A DNA stretch of 64,000 bases from Gudongella sp964575895. Its GTDB lineage: Bacteria > Bacillota > Clostridia > Tissierellales > Tissierellaceae. Shown one piece after another: positions 42,424-51,214 of the stretch. The stretch's first letter is position 1. Each line of letters opens with the position of its first letter. The DNA is taken from assembly GCA_964575895.1 (NCBI GenBank), contig CAZNTE010000005.1:1-64000 (forward strand), written 5' to 3'. The notes under the pieces are model-generated. The model did no database searches and was not told where the DNA came from. It worked only from the letters and a program-made list of their open reading frames with translations. Position numbers and translations under genes: made by a program.

Positions 42424-43599
42424 ATGGTTAATCATTTAGATGTAAGACCAACCTATGTTGAAATAGATTTAGACAATATTGTTCATAATTTTAATGAAAT
42501 TAGAAGAAACATCAAAGAAGACACAATGATTATGCCAGTTATTAAAGCTAATGGTTATGGCCATGGAGCAGTTGAGTTAGGAAAGCTTTATAAGGAAATA
42601 GGAGCAGAAAGATTGGCTGTTTCATTACTCAACGAAGGAGTGGAATTAAGAAGGGCGGGTATAAGGGGACCCTTGATGATACTTAATTACACACCAAGCT
42701 ATCACTTGGACAAGGTAGTTGCAAATGATTTAATACAGTCAATATATAGATATGATGATGCATTTAACTTATCTCAAATAGCTGGAGAAATGGGCAGGGA
42801 AGTTAAAATTCATATTAAAATTGATAGCGGTATGGGGAGAGTAGGATTTCTTCCAAACGAGGATTCCTTAAATGAAATAATTAAGATTTCAAAATTGAAT
42901 AATATAGAGATTGAAGGGATTTTTACCCATTTTGCCAAGGCTGATGAGGTGGATAAAGCTTTCACCAAATTACAGTTTTCAAGATTTATGAAAATGGTTG
43001 AAGGACTTGAAGAAAGGGGATTAAAAATTCCTATAAAACATGTTTCTAATTCAGCTGCAATCATCGATCACCCAGAGTACAACCTAGATTTAGTAAGACC
43101 TGGAATTATGCTTTACGGGTATTATCCATCATTTGAAGTTAATATGACCAAGATACTATTAAAACCAGCTATGACTTTAAAAGCTATAATTTCAAATGTA
43201 AAAGAAGTGGAAGAAGATACTGGAATAAGTTATGGTCATATTTACTATACAAAGAGAAAGAGTAAGATAGGTACTGTACCTATTGGTTATGCTGATGGAT
43301 ATTCAAGATTACTTAGCAAGAAGGCTGAAGCATATATTAAGGGCAAGATCGTTCCTGTGGTAGGCAGAATATGCATGGATCAGCTTATGCTTGATTTAAC
43401 TGAGGTTGAGGATGTTAATCCTGGAGATGAAGTGGTATTTTTCGGCCAGGGTGTTGAAGGCTACCCCAGTGTTGATGAAGTAGCTCAAAAATTAGGGACC
43501 ATAAACTACGAGCTAGTTTGTATGATGGGTAGAAGGTTGCCTAGAGTGTATTCAAGGAATGGAAAGATAGTTAAACAGCTGGATTATCTACTAGATTAA
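42424..43599 (+). CDS. alr: Alanine racemase
   Basis: A 391-residue PLP enzyme that makes D-alanine for peptidoglycan. The PLP lysine is at residue 41 in PVIKANGYGHGAVEL; the second catalytic base is the tyrosine in TGISYGHIY. RICMDQLMLDLT is also diagnostic. GGAGAGGGG precedes the ATG. The order acpS(nnrD)-alr-antitoxin-mazF is the classic Bacillus arrangement. Confidence 0.97.
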   Translation: MVNHLDVRPTYVEIDLDNIVHNFNEIRRNIKEDTMIMPVIKANGYGHGAVELGKLYKEIGAERLAVSLLNEGVELRRAGIRGPLMILNYTPSYHLDKVVANDLIQSIYRYDDAFNLSQIAGEMGREVKIHIKIDSGMGRVGFLPNEDSLNEIIKISKLNNIEIEGIFTHFAKADEVDKAFTKLQFSRFMKMVEGLEERGLKIPIKHVSNSAAIIDHPEYNLDLVRPGIMLYGYYPSFEVNMTKILLKPAMTLKAIISNVKEVEEDTGISYGHIYYTKRKSKIGTVPIGYADGYSRLLSKKAEAYIKGKIVPVVGRICMDQLMLDLTEVEDVNPGDEVVFFGQGVEGYPSVDEVAQKLGTINYELVCMMGRRLPRVYSRNGKIVKQLDYLLD

Positions 43600-43607
43600 T
43601 CTATTAG

Positions 43608-43637
43608 TTGACATAAATTTTAACAACAGGATATAAT
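43608..43637 (+). promoter_or_regulatory. Promoter of the mazEF-type pair
   Basis: TTGACA (43608-43613), 18-base spacer, TATAAT (43632-43637): a strong consensus promoter in the gap after alr, giving the toxin-antitoxin pair its own transcript. Confidence 0.85.
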
Positions 43638-43690
43638 AAAAATGACCCTATATTTCTCTAAGAAAAAATAGAAAGGGGGGGTTAAAGAAG

Positions 43691-43924
43691 ATGACTGAAA
43701 ATCACTCAGGTCTCCCTATGATCAGAGAAGGGAATAATGACTTGTTTGATAAGCTTATGGCTTTATGTAATTGCTCAGAGTATAGGTGTAGCAAATACAA
43801 GGAGTTTATCAAGGGATACCTTGAAGTTAATCAAATAAACATAGCCCTCGCCGAAATGGGATTGGAACAGGATATTACCGATCTTATTGGATATGAATCC
43901 AACCTGGAGATAGAAGTGCTATGA
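43691..43924 (+). CDS. MazE-position antitoxin with atypical N-terminus
   Basis: A 77-residue protein whose last four bases overlap the mazF start, the usual antitoxin position. Residues about 42-60, FIKGYLEVNQINIALAEMG, resemble the KGYxEMxxINLxLAEE segment by which clostridial MazE proteins grip MazF. The N-terminal part does not look like the ribbon-helix-helix DNA-binding domain normally found there; instead it has a cysteine cluster (LCNCSEYRCSKY). It could be a non-DNA-binding or metal-linked antitoxin. A long purine SD (AAAGGGGGG) lies upstream. Confidence 0.7.
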   Translation: MTENHSGLPMIREGNNDLFDKLMALCNCSEYRCSKYKEFIKGYLEVNQINIALAEMGLEQDITDLIGYESNLEIEVL

Positions 43925-44271
43925 TCGTTAAAAGAGGAGATATTTATTATGCGGACCTTAGTCCGGTTATTGGTTCTGAACAAGGTGGTGTCAGACCCAT
44001 TCTGGTTATCCAGAATGATGTTGGGAACAAGTATTCCCCAACAATTATAGTTGCTGCCATCACTTCTCAGATCAATAAGGCTAGATTGCCAACCCATATA
44101 GAAATAACAGCACCTGATTACGGATTGCCAAAGGATTCAGTGGTGTTGTTGGAACAAATCAGGACAATAGACAAAAAAAGACTTAGAGAGAAGATAGGAA
44201 AGTTTGATGAGGATATGATGAGAAAAGTAGACGAAGGCTTGAGAATTAGTATCGGTCTAGGTAATTTTTAG
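43921..44271 (+). CDS. mazF: Endoribonuclease toxin MazF (NdoA/PemK)
   Basis: A 116-residue mRNA-cleaving toxin, almost canonical: KRGDIYYADLSPVIGSEQGG at the N-terminus, catalytic arginine at about residue 25 (GGVRPILVIQND) and threonine at about 48 (VAAITSQ). Bacillus homologues cut at UACAU. Overlap with the antitoxin gene couples their synthesis. A terminator follows. Confidence 0.97.
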   Translation: MIVKRGDIYYADLSPVIGSEQGGVRPILVIQNDVGNKYSPTIIVAAITSQINKARLPTHIEITAPDYGLPKDSVVLLEQIRTIDKKRLREKIGKFDEDMMRKVDEGLRISIGLGNF

Positions 44272-44289
44272 GAATCCTCCTACATATTT

Positions 44290-44321
44290 AAAAAATAAGC
44301 ATACATATGCTTATTTTTTTT
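44290..44321 (+). terminator. Terminator after mazF
   Basis: AAATAAGCATA, then TATGCTTATTT, closing in a run of T to 44321. Confidence 0.85.
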
Positions 44322-44382
44322 GCCCACATATAGTATAATGAAAGGTGGTTAACATAAAGGAAAAAAGATGCAACTAAATTTG

Positions 44383-44424
44383 AAAGGAGGATGGCAATAT
44401 TTACTTAATTGCCAGATTAAAATG
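44383..44424 (+). promoter_or_regulatory. SD bridged to its start codon by a hairpin
   Basis: AAAGGAGG (44383-44390) is 31 bases from ATG 44422, too far for initiation. Between them TGGCAAT (44392-44398) and ATTGCCA (44408-44414) form a perfect seven-base stem with a nine-base loop. When folded, only eight unpaired bases remain between SD and ATG, the ideal distance. This matches the logic known for phage T4 gene 38. An alternative weaker SD (AAAGG) serves ATG 44368. Confidence 0.6.
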
Positions 44425-44889
44425 AAGATAAAAAAGTCGATTATAATAGTAAGTTTTATATTGGTATTAACCATAGGAAGCATAGCATTTTCAGAGCCTG
44501 GAACTGAAACAGATCCACTTATAACTTTAAGTTACTTGAATACAAAAATTCAGGAAGTCAAAGATTATGTGGATACTAAGATTTCAGGGATACCCACTGG
44601 TGGTGGAACTACTGAAGAGGCTCAACTTGTAGTGGTTGAACTTTCAGAAGGACAAAAACTCATTGGTCAGGCAGGTGCTGAGATTATATTAAGGGGAGGT
44701 AAGGCTGCTGCCATAACCAGTCCTCAAGGTGGTCTTGCAGATGTAACTGCAGGTGTGGATATAAAGTCCGGAGAAGACATACCAGCTAACCATCTCTTAA
44801 TAATTGCAAGAAGTGATGGGAGAGGAGTTTTAGCTACATCTGAGAGCACAGTATATCTTATGGTAAGGGGTAGTTATAGTGTTGAATAA
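44422..44889 (+). CDS. Exported protein of unknown function
   Basis: About 155 residues: a signal peptide or membrane anchor (KKSIIIVSFILVLTIG), a short helical stretch (LNTKIQEVKDYVDTKISG), a glycine-rich linker and a beta-rich domain (LVVVELSEGQKLIGQAGAEI to VYLMVRGSYSVE). Similar proteins are common in clostridia near envelope genes; no function is known to me. The start at 44422 is favoured by the signal peptide and by the hairpin-bridged SD; ATG 44368 would add 18 atypical residues. It overlaps the next gene. Confidence 0.75.
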   Translation: MKIKKSIIIVSFILVLTIGSIAFSEPGTETDPLITLSYLNTKIQEVKDYVDTKISGIPTGGGTTEEAQLVVVELSEGQKLIGQAGAEIILRGGKAAAITSPQGGLADVTAGVDIKSGEDIPANHLLIIARSDGRGVLATSESTVYLMVRGSYSVE

Positions 44890-45652
44890 AGGCATGATTA
44901 ATTACCAGGTAATTAGATCTTCAACAATAAGTAAAAATCAGGTTTTTGATTTTTTGGAAGTATTTAATAAGGTTTTCGATGATAATAAGGATGTAAGTTG
45001 GTTTAAATGGAAATATACTGATAATATTTATGGAGATTCTTTTATAATAATTTCATATGATGATACAATTCCCATAGGCATTAGATCTTTCTGGAGAAAT
45101 GACATTGAGGGAAAAGAGTGTTATCAACCTTGTGATACAGCTTTGTTTGAGGATTATAGGAAGATGGGAATTTTCCCAGAAATGAGTAGATTAGCCTTAG
45201 AAGAGACCAATGAAGCATACATTTACAACTTTCCCAATGAGAATTCAACAAGGGGTAACATTAAAATGGGATGGGAGGAATATGATACATGGTATCTTTC
45301 CTTTTGCACTTCAAAAGATAAACTAAAGAAGGAGTCATCCAAAATAGATGATGAATATTTAAATTGGAGGTTCTCAAATAATCCCAATAGAAACTATTAC
45401 TATATTGAATATAAAGGTGAGTTTTATCTTCTTTATGGGAGAAGCAAATGGATGTATTATGTATTAGGCAGAATAAGCAAGGAACAAACTCATAAGTTTA
45501 GGAAAATTAATATGGGATTGATTTTCCAATATAGAAACAAGGAGTCATTAACGTATAAGCTGTTGAAGAGAAAATCTACTATTTATGTTTACAATAAAAA
45601 AGATAAAAAAGTTGACTTCAAGATACCCATGAATAAAGCTGACTTTTTTTAA
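44879..45652 (+). CDS. GNAT-like acyltransferase
   Basis: A 257-residue protein with the layout of GNAT acetyltransferases of the Acetyltransf_9 or FemX-like kind. FKWKYTDNIYGDSFIIISYD, PIGIRSFWRNDIEG and FEDYRKMGIFPEMSRLALEE resemble the substrate and acetyl-CoA binding strands. It would acylate a sugar or peptide, consistent with the polysaccharide genes that follow. The start is GTG 44879 (AAGGGG nine bases before) or TTG 44882; it overlaps the preceding gene. Confidence 0.7.
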   Translation: MLNKGMINYQVIRSSTISKNQVFDFLEVFNKVFDDNKDVSWFKWKYTDNIYGDSFIIISYDDTIPIGIRSFWRNDIEGKECYQPCDTALFEDYRKMGIFPEMSRLALEETNEAYIYNFPNENSTRGNIKMGWEEYDTWYLSFCTSKDKLKKESSKIDDEYLNWRFSNNPNRNYYYIEYKGEFYLLYGRSKWMYYVLGRISKEQTHKFRKINMGLIFQYRNKESLTYKLLKRKSTIYVYNKKDKKVDFKIPMNKADFF

Positions 45653-45665
45653 TTAGAGGTGTGAA

Positions 45666-46574
45666 ATGCTAAGAAATTTTGCAAAGCTATTTCTAAAATA
45701 TCCAATCAAAATTGCTAATAATAGCTATTCAAAATATGTATATAAAGAGTATAAGAAAAGAGATAAGTATGAATCTTCATTGGAAGATAATCTAGCTAGG
45801 GTGTTAGTATTTGCACCCCATGTTGATGATGAAACAATTGGAATGGGAGGAACTTTAATCCAGCTGAGAAAAGTCGCTAAAAGAATGGTCTTAGTTTATA
45901 TAACTGATGGAAGTGGTGCAACTTCAGACCTAGATGATATGAAATTAATACAAGAGAGAAAAGATGAAGGGCAGAAAATATCAGACCTATATGGATTTGA
46001 CAAAGTGATTTTTATGGATGAAAAGGATGGAGAAGTGTGTTCTACCCATGAGAATTTTGTCAACTCACTTAAAGAAATTATTGAATCTAATGATCCAGAC
46101 AGAATATATTCACCATTTTTAGTAGATGGACATAGAGATCATGTTGAAACTACTAAAGGGGTATTATTCGCCTGTGAAAAACTAGGCAGAGACTTTGATA
46201 TATACGGTTATCAGGTTAATTGCCCAATACTACCAGAATTGATTAATCAGGTTCTTCCATTAGAGGATGAAATAATTCTAAAAAAGGAAGAAGCCTATAG
46301 AATATTCAAGTCACAGTATGTTATGGGGTTTAGTGCCTTCAAATTAATTGAAAAGAGACAAGGTGAAGTAATAAATAATAAAGGACCGGTGGAGGTATTT
46401 GTTAAAGCTAGCAGCACTAATTATTCCAAGATGGTCAAAGTTTTAAAGAATGAAGGGTTTTATCCAGAAGAATTTAAACAAATAAGTAGTGAATACAATC
46501 TTATACCTGCTTTAAAAATTAGTAGGGATAAAAAGAATAAGTATACTAAGAAGATTTTAGAAATAATAGGGTAG
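45666..46574 (+). CDS. PIG-L (LmbE-like) deacetylase
   Basis: A 302-residue zinc-dependent N-deacetylase. The metal motif is FAPHVDDETIGMGGTLIQL (about residue 50), with the third histidine in DGHRDHVETTKG (about 160). Family members deacetylate N-acetylglucosamine-type sugars. Its place in a polysaccharide operon suggests deacetylation of a glycan precursor. GAGGTGTG precedes the ATG. Confidence 0.92.
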   Translation: MLRNFAKLFLKYPIKIANNSYSKYVYKEYKKRDKYESSLEDNLARVLVFAPHVDDETIGMGGTLIQLRKVAKRMVLVYITDGSGATSDLDDMKLIQERKDEGQKISDLYGFDKVIFMDEKDGEVCSTHENFVNSLKEIIESNDPDRIYSPFLVDGHRDHVETTKGVLFACEKLGRDFDIYGYQVNCPILPELINQVLPLEDEIILKKEEAYRIFKSQYVMGFSAFKLIEKRQGEVINNKGPVEVFVKASSTNYSKMVKVLKNEGFYPEEFKQISSEYNLIPALKISRDKKNKYTKKILEIIG

Positions 46575-46591
46575 GAAGGAGGTAATTATAA

Positions 46592-47722
46592 ATGAAGGTG
46601 CTTCATTTAATAAGTGGTGGAGATACTGGTGGTGCGAAGACCCATATCATTGCACTCTTAAAGGGTTTAAACAAGAGAATGGATGCCAAAGTTATCTGCT
46701 TTATTGAAGATACTTTTTATCAAGATGCATTAGAAGAAGGAGTTCCTATCCAAGTTTTCAAACAAAAAAGTAGATCAGATATGTCTGTGATTAGAAGATT
46801 AGTGGAGGAAATAGAAGAGAATGGTTATGATATAATTCATTGTCATGGAGCTAGGGCTAATTTAATTGCATATTTCCTAGCAAGAAAGGTTAAGAAACCA
46901 TTTATCACTACAATACACAGTGACTTTAATCTAGATTTTAAGGATAATTTTTATAAAAGAATAGTTTATACAACCTTAAATAAGTTAGCGCTTAAAAGAT
47001 TTGACTATTATATTGCTATTTCAGATGCATTTAAGGATATGCTCGTGGAAAGAGGATTTAAAGAAAAGGATATATTCACAGTATACAATGGCATAGATAT
47101 GGATAAAACTATAGAACATGCTGAAAAGGAAGAATTTTTAAGGAAGTATAGTATTGAGGATGGACAGAAAATATTTGTGGGAATAATAGCACGATTAGAT
47201 AAAGTAAAGGATCATGACACATTCCTTAAGGCAGCAAGAGAAGTTTCTTTAGAGAATAGTAATGTGGAATTTATTTTAGCTGGTGAGGGTAATGATGAAA
47301 AAAGATTAAAGGATATGGCGTCAGATTTAGGAATTAAGGAAAAAGTCCACTTTATTGGCTTTTTAAAGGATCAGTACTCATTTTATAATGCAATAGATAT
47401 CAATGTCTTAACCAGTTTAAGTGAGAGTTTCCCCTATGCAGTTTTAGAGGGAGCCTTAATGAAAAAACCAATAATTACAACAAATGTAGGCGGTTTGAGC
47501 AAATTGGTTGAAGATGATGTAAATGGATATTTGATAAAAGTTGGCGATTATAAGAATCTAGCAGATAGAATTCTTAAGCTTGCAAATGACAATGATCTTA
47601 TGAAGGAATTGGGGCTAAAATTATATGAGAAGGTAAAAAACAACTATTCCTCAGAATCTTTAGCAGAAGTTCACAAGGAAATATACACTAAAATCTTAGA
47701 AAATCATGGAGGAAAACGATGA
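46592..47722 (+). CDS. Glycosyltransferase family 4
   Basis: A 376-residue GT-B enzyme. SGGDTGGAKTHIIALLKGL begins the acceptor domain; the donor domain has GIIARLDKVKDHDTFL, LAGEGNDEKRL and the E-x7-E block SESFPYAVLEGALM, which binds the nucleotide sugar. It would add a hexose-type sugar to a lipid-linked glycan in the cytosol. The next gene overlaps it by four bases. Confidence 0.95.
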   Translation: MKVLHLISGGDTGGAKTHIIALLKGLNKRMDAKVICFIEDTFYQDALEEGVPIQVFKQKSRSDMSVIRRLVEEIEENGYDIIHCHGARANLIAYFLARKVKKPFITTIHSDFNLDFKDNFYKRIVYTTLNKLALKRFDYYIAISDAFKDMLVERGFKEKDIFTVYNGIDMDKTIEHAEKEEFLRKYSIEDGQKIFVGIIARLDKVKDHDTFLKAAREVSLENSNVEFILAGEGNDEKRLKDMASDLGIKEKVHFIGFLKDQYSFYNAIDINVLTSLSESFPYAVLEGALMKKPIITTNVGGLSKLVEDDVNGYLIKVGDYKNLADRILKLANDNDLMKELGLKLYEKVKNNYSSESLAEVHKEIYTKILENHGGKR

Positions 47723-48201
47723 AAATAATCAATGATAAGGGAAAAATATTTGGAATTATAAATATTATTGACTTGACTGCAATTTTAATTATTGCTTTAG
47801 TTGCTATTGGAGGGTACCAAAGATTAAAATCTCAACCAATTGTAGTTAATGAGACAACAAAGGCTATTATAACAATTGAAGTTTCAAATGTAAGAATGCC
47901 TACAGTGGAGAATATTGTAGTAGGTGATGGAATATATCATTACGATAAGGGAACCTACATTGGGGAAATTACTGAAGTGAAGTATGAACCCTATACTGAA
48001 CCCTTAGAGAAGGATGGACAATGGATTAACGCTCCAATACCTGATAAATACGTAGCAATATTTAAGGTTGAAGCCAATGCAAGGGATAATCCAGATGTTA
48101 TCGTTGCAGGGGGGGAACAAACTAGAGTTGGGGCCCAATTTAGACTTAAAAATAAGAAAGCTACTTTCTTTGGAACGGTGCTTGATATTAAGTTGAACTA
48201 G
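47719..48201 (+). CDS. DUF4330 family membrane protein
   Basis: A 160-residue protein with one N-terminal helix (LTAILIIALVAIGGYQ, preceded by the family's IINDKGKIFGIINIID) and an extracytoplasmic beta-rich domain. DUF4330 proteins are often found with glycosyltransferases and polysaccharide genes in Firmicutes; their role is unknown. It overlaps the glycosyltransferase gene by four bases, supporting joint function. Confidence 0.88.
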   Translation: MKIINDKGKIFGIINIIDLTAILIIALVAIGGYQRLKSQPIVVNETTKAIITIEVSNVRMPTVENIVVGDGIYHYDKGTYIGEITEVKYEPYTEPLEKDGQWINAPIPDKYVAIFKVEANARDNPDVIVAGGEQTRVGAQFRLKNKKATFFGTVLDIKLN

Positions 48202-48217
48202 TCATAGGAGTGATTTC

Positions 48218-48772
48218 ATGTATAATAGCCTACTTGTGGGAATAGCTGTAAAAGTAGCAAGATTTACTGGTTCTCAATATAATAACAGCTTCTTGGGGAA
48301 GTGTATCAGAAGTTTAAGCAATGTATTTAATTATCTTTCAAGAGGATCAATAACTATAGGGATACTTACTAAGTCAAGATCAAATATAGACTTTAGTTTT
48401 ATTTATAGGTTATATGAGAAAGTAACTAATATTATAAATATAATCTCTGCTTTAATCAGAAGATTTATAGACAAGGTAAAAGACTCTAGTGTATCTTATT
48501 CCTTTATATATAATAGCTTCAGAGATATTAATAGTTTTTTAAGGACAGTATCATTATTTTTATTATCAACAGGAATAGGTATTATTGGTATTGGGATATT
48601 AAGTACAGAGAACCTTATTGTATCCATAATGGTTGGATTAATAATGATTTTAGTGTCTTTTTTGGTTTTAATTAATAGTAATAATGCACAAGTAATAATA
48701 ACGAATAGTTTGTTGTTTAAGGCAGTCAATGATGTGTTTTCAATTGATAAAGGAGGAAACCAATGGTGGTAG
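48218..48772 (+). CDS. Membrane protein of unknown function in polysaccharide cluster
   Basis: A 184-residue basic protein; the last third has two strong hydrophobic helices (SLFLLSTGIGIIGIGIL and SIMVGLIMILVSFLVLIN). The first half is polar and amphipathic. No motif is recognised. It overlaps the polymerase/ligase gene that follows by about ten bases, and may assist it. AGGAG precedes the ATG. Confidence 0.7.
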   Translation: MYNSLLVGIAVKVARFTGSQYNNSFLGKCIRSLSNVFNYLSRGSITIGILTKSRSNIDFSFIYRLYEKVTNIINIISALIRRFIDKVKDSSVSYSFIYNSFRDINSFLRTVSLFLLSTGIGIIGIGILSTENLIVSIMVGLIMILVSFLVLINSNNAQVIITNSLLFKAVNDVFSIDKGGNQWW

Positions 48773-50094
48773 ATGCACTGAAGAAAAAAGAAGCCCTTCT
48801 GCCTTTAGCATTGGGACTAATTTTATCAATGATTTATCTATTTTTACCAATTCAATATCTAGTCTTTGCCAGTGCTGGCCTTATTGGGTTGATGTCCTTA
48901 TTATACAATATAAATATCGGAATTATGGTTGGATTATTTATATATCCATTTATACCTGATACTGGAATAATTTATTATTTTATTTTATTGGTGTTAATTT
49001 TCATATTTCATCACTTTTTTAAATCGAATTCAGATCTTGAGCCAAACAAGGTAGAAATACCAATTATAATATATGGGATACTAATTGTAATAGGTACTAT
49101 AACTTCAATAAATCCAACTGGAAGCTTTAGAGACTTCACTATTCATATGGTAAGTTTAGCTCTTGTCATAGTTATGGTTAATTCAATTAAGACTAAGGAA
49201 GAATTAAATAGGATAATTACACTTTTAGTTTTTTCTGCAACAATAGTTGCCTTGATAGGACTTTATCAATATGTAGCTGGTGTGGAAATAGATGCTGCAT
49301 GGATAGATGTTGAAAATAATCCTGATATTAAAGCAAGGGTATTTTCAGTATTTGGCAACCCCAATGTTCTTGCAGAGTATTTGATAATGATGATACCATT
49401 ATCAATATCTTTAATGTGGTACTCGAAGAAAATATATAAGAAAGTATTATTCCTAGGTACATCCTTGATCTTAATACTTGCCATAGTTTTAACCATGTCA
49501 AGGGGAGGATGGCTGGGATTTGCATTTTCTGCACTTGTTTTTATATTATTGGTAGATAGGAGATTTCTTCTCTCAATAATTCCTATAACATTAGCAGGGG
49601 TTTACTTGTTGCCCCAAACATACTTAAATAGGATTTTGAGTATTGGAAACTTCAATGATTCATCTAATGCTTATAGGTTAAAAATGTGGGAAATCACAAT
49701 GGAAATAATAGGGGATTTTCCATTGGCAGGAGTTGGATTTGGGCACCTTCCATTTAAGCAAACCTTTGAAACATACATTAGAACCATGCCCACTTATCAT
49801 GCCCATAATACTTTTTTGGAAATTGCTGCAGAACTGGGGATACCAGGATTAATAGCATTTCTGCTAATAATATTTGTTGTATTTAAATACTCTATTAAAG
49901 AACTGATTTCTAAGGACCATACCTATATTACAATAATTTCTGCTGGTGTATTATCAGGTTTAGCTGGAGTTTTAGCCCATGGTGCAGTGGAGAATGTTCT
50001 ATATCTTACAAGAATTATTTTTAGTTTTTGGATTATGATTGGATTTCTATTAGTTTTATTGAGACTAAATAAGAAGGTTAATGAACCTTCCTAA
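48763..50094 (+). CDS. O-antigen ligase/polymerase family protein (Wzy/WaaL-like)
   Basis: A 443-residue membrane protein with about eleven helices. The large extracytoplasmic loop has LKMWEITMEIIGDFPLAGVG and TYHAHNTFLEIAAELGIPG, whose histidine region is diagnostic of the Wzy_C family. It would polymerise or transfer lipid-linked repeat units outside the membrane. AAAGGAGG precedes the ATG. Confidence 0.93.
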   Translation: MVVDALKKKEALLPLALGLILSMIYLFLPIQYLVFASAGLIGLMSLLYNINIGIMVGLFIYPFIPDTGIIYYFILLVLIFIFHHFFKSNSDLEPNKVEIPIIIYGILIVIGTITSINPTGSFRDFTIHMVSLALVIVMVNSIKTKEELNRIITLLVFSATIVALIGLYQYVAGVEIDAAWIDVENNPDIKARVFSVFGNPNVLAEYLIMMIPLSISLMWYSKKIYKKVLFLGTSLILILAIVLTMSRGGWLGFAFSALVFILLVDRRFLLSIIPITLAGVYLLPQTYLNRILSIGNFNDSSNAYRLKMWEITMEIIGDFPLAGVGFGHLPFKQTFETYIRTMPTYHAHNTFLEIAAELGIPGLIAFLLIIFVVFKYSIKELISKDHTYITIISAGVLSGLAGVLAHGAVENVLYLTRIIFSFWIMIGFLLVLLRLNKKVNEPS

Positions 50095-50106
50095 AGGGGA
50101 AGTATT

Positions 50107-51210
50107 ATGAAAACAAACTACCACTTATTAATATCTGGGTATTATGGATTTGATAATAGCGGAGATGATGCTATATTGAAAGCTATGATCAAAGATATTA
50201 AATCAAGGGATGAAAAATTGAATATTAAGGTCTTATCTAATAATCCTATTAGAACAAAAGAGATATATAATGTGGAGTCTGTAAATAGATTTAATTATAG
50301 AGAAGTTATTCACGCCATGAGGGAAACAGACCTATTTATATCTGGTGGAGGAAGTTTACTCCAGGATGTTACATCCACACGATCAATTCTCTATTATTTG
50401 TCATTGATGGTCCTGGCATTAATATTAAGGAAACCAATAATGGTGTATGCAAACGGTATTGGTCCAATAAATAGGAAATTTAATAGAGTATTGACAAGAT
50501 TCATATTAAATAAGGTGAAGATCATAACCTTAAGAGATGAGGGTTCAAAAGAATACATTAGAGAATTAAATGTGAGGAATAAGAATGTCCATGTAACTGC
50601 AGATCCAGTATTTACACTGGAAGCGGCAGATGATAATAGGATAAATGAAATTTTCAACGTTGAAAGTATACCAACTGATAAAAAGATGATAGGGGTAGCT
50701 ATTAGGCACTGGAAAGATGATGAGATGCTTATAAAAGTAGTTGCTGAAACAGTGGAAAGAATTTCAGAAGATTATAATGTTAATGTAGTTTTAGTTCCAA
50801 TGCATTATCCAGAAGATCTTAAAATAAGCAATTCCTTATGTGACTTAGTCAAGACAGAAAATTGTTACGTATTACAGAATAAGTATCCTGTTGAGGAAAT
50901 TATGGGTATTATAAAGGGCATGGATATTATTATTGGTATGCGATTACACACTTTAATATATGCTGCAACCCAAGAAGTACCCATGGTTGGCTTGGTTTAT
51001 GATCCTAAAATAGAAGGATTTCTTAAAGAGATGGACATAAGTAGTTGGATAAAAGTTGATAGCATAGATGATAGTAACCTATATAAATTATTCCAAGAAA
51101 CCTGGAACAATAAGGTAGAGCTTAGAAAATCAATTTCCATTAAACACGAAAAGTTTAGAGAACTTGCAAGGATGAATATAGACAAAGTATTTGAATATTT
51201 GGGTAGGTGA
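50107..51210 (+). CDS. csaB: Polysaccharide pyruvyl transferase (CsaB-like)
   Basis: A 367-residue cytosolic transferase that adds a pyruvate ketal from phosphoenolpyruvate to a sugar. ISGYYGFDNSGDDAILKAMI opens the protein, with SGGGSLLQDVTSTRSILYY and MRLHTLIYAA as further family blocks. In Gram-positives CsaB pyruvylates secondary cell-wall polysaccharide, the anchor for SLH-domain surface proteins. The WecG-type gene follows after four bases. Confidence 0.93.
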   Translation: MKTNYHLLISGYYGFDNSGDDAILKAMIKDIKSRDEKLNIKVLSNNPIRTKEIYNVESVNRFNYREVIHAMRETDLFISGGGSLLQDVTSTRSILYYLSLMVLALILRKPIMVYANGIGPINRKFNRVLTRFILNKVKIITLRDEGSKEYIRELNVRNKNVHVTADPVFTLEAADDNRINEIFNVESIPTDKKMIGVAIRHWKDDEMLIKVVAETVERISEDYNVNVVLVPMHYPEDLKISNSLCDLVKTENCYVLQNKYPVEEIMGIIKGMDIIIGMRLHTLIYAATQEVPMVGLVYDPKIEGFLKEMDISSWIKVDSIDDSNLYKLFQETWNNKVELRKSISIKHEKFRELARMNIDKVFEYLGR

Positions 51211-51214
51211 TTAA

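Noticed and set aside
44391..44408. Five-codon ORF (MAIFT) after the SD at 44383
   Set aside because: The SD touches the ATG with no spacer, so initiation there is unlikely; the hairpin-bridge explanation fits better.
48729..48959. Second frame of 76 codons spanning the start of the polymerase/ligase gene
   Set aside because: It overlaps two better genes and has no SD or family features.
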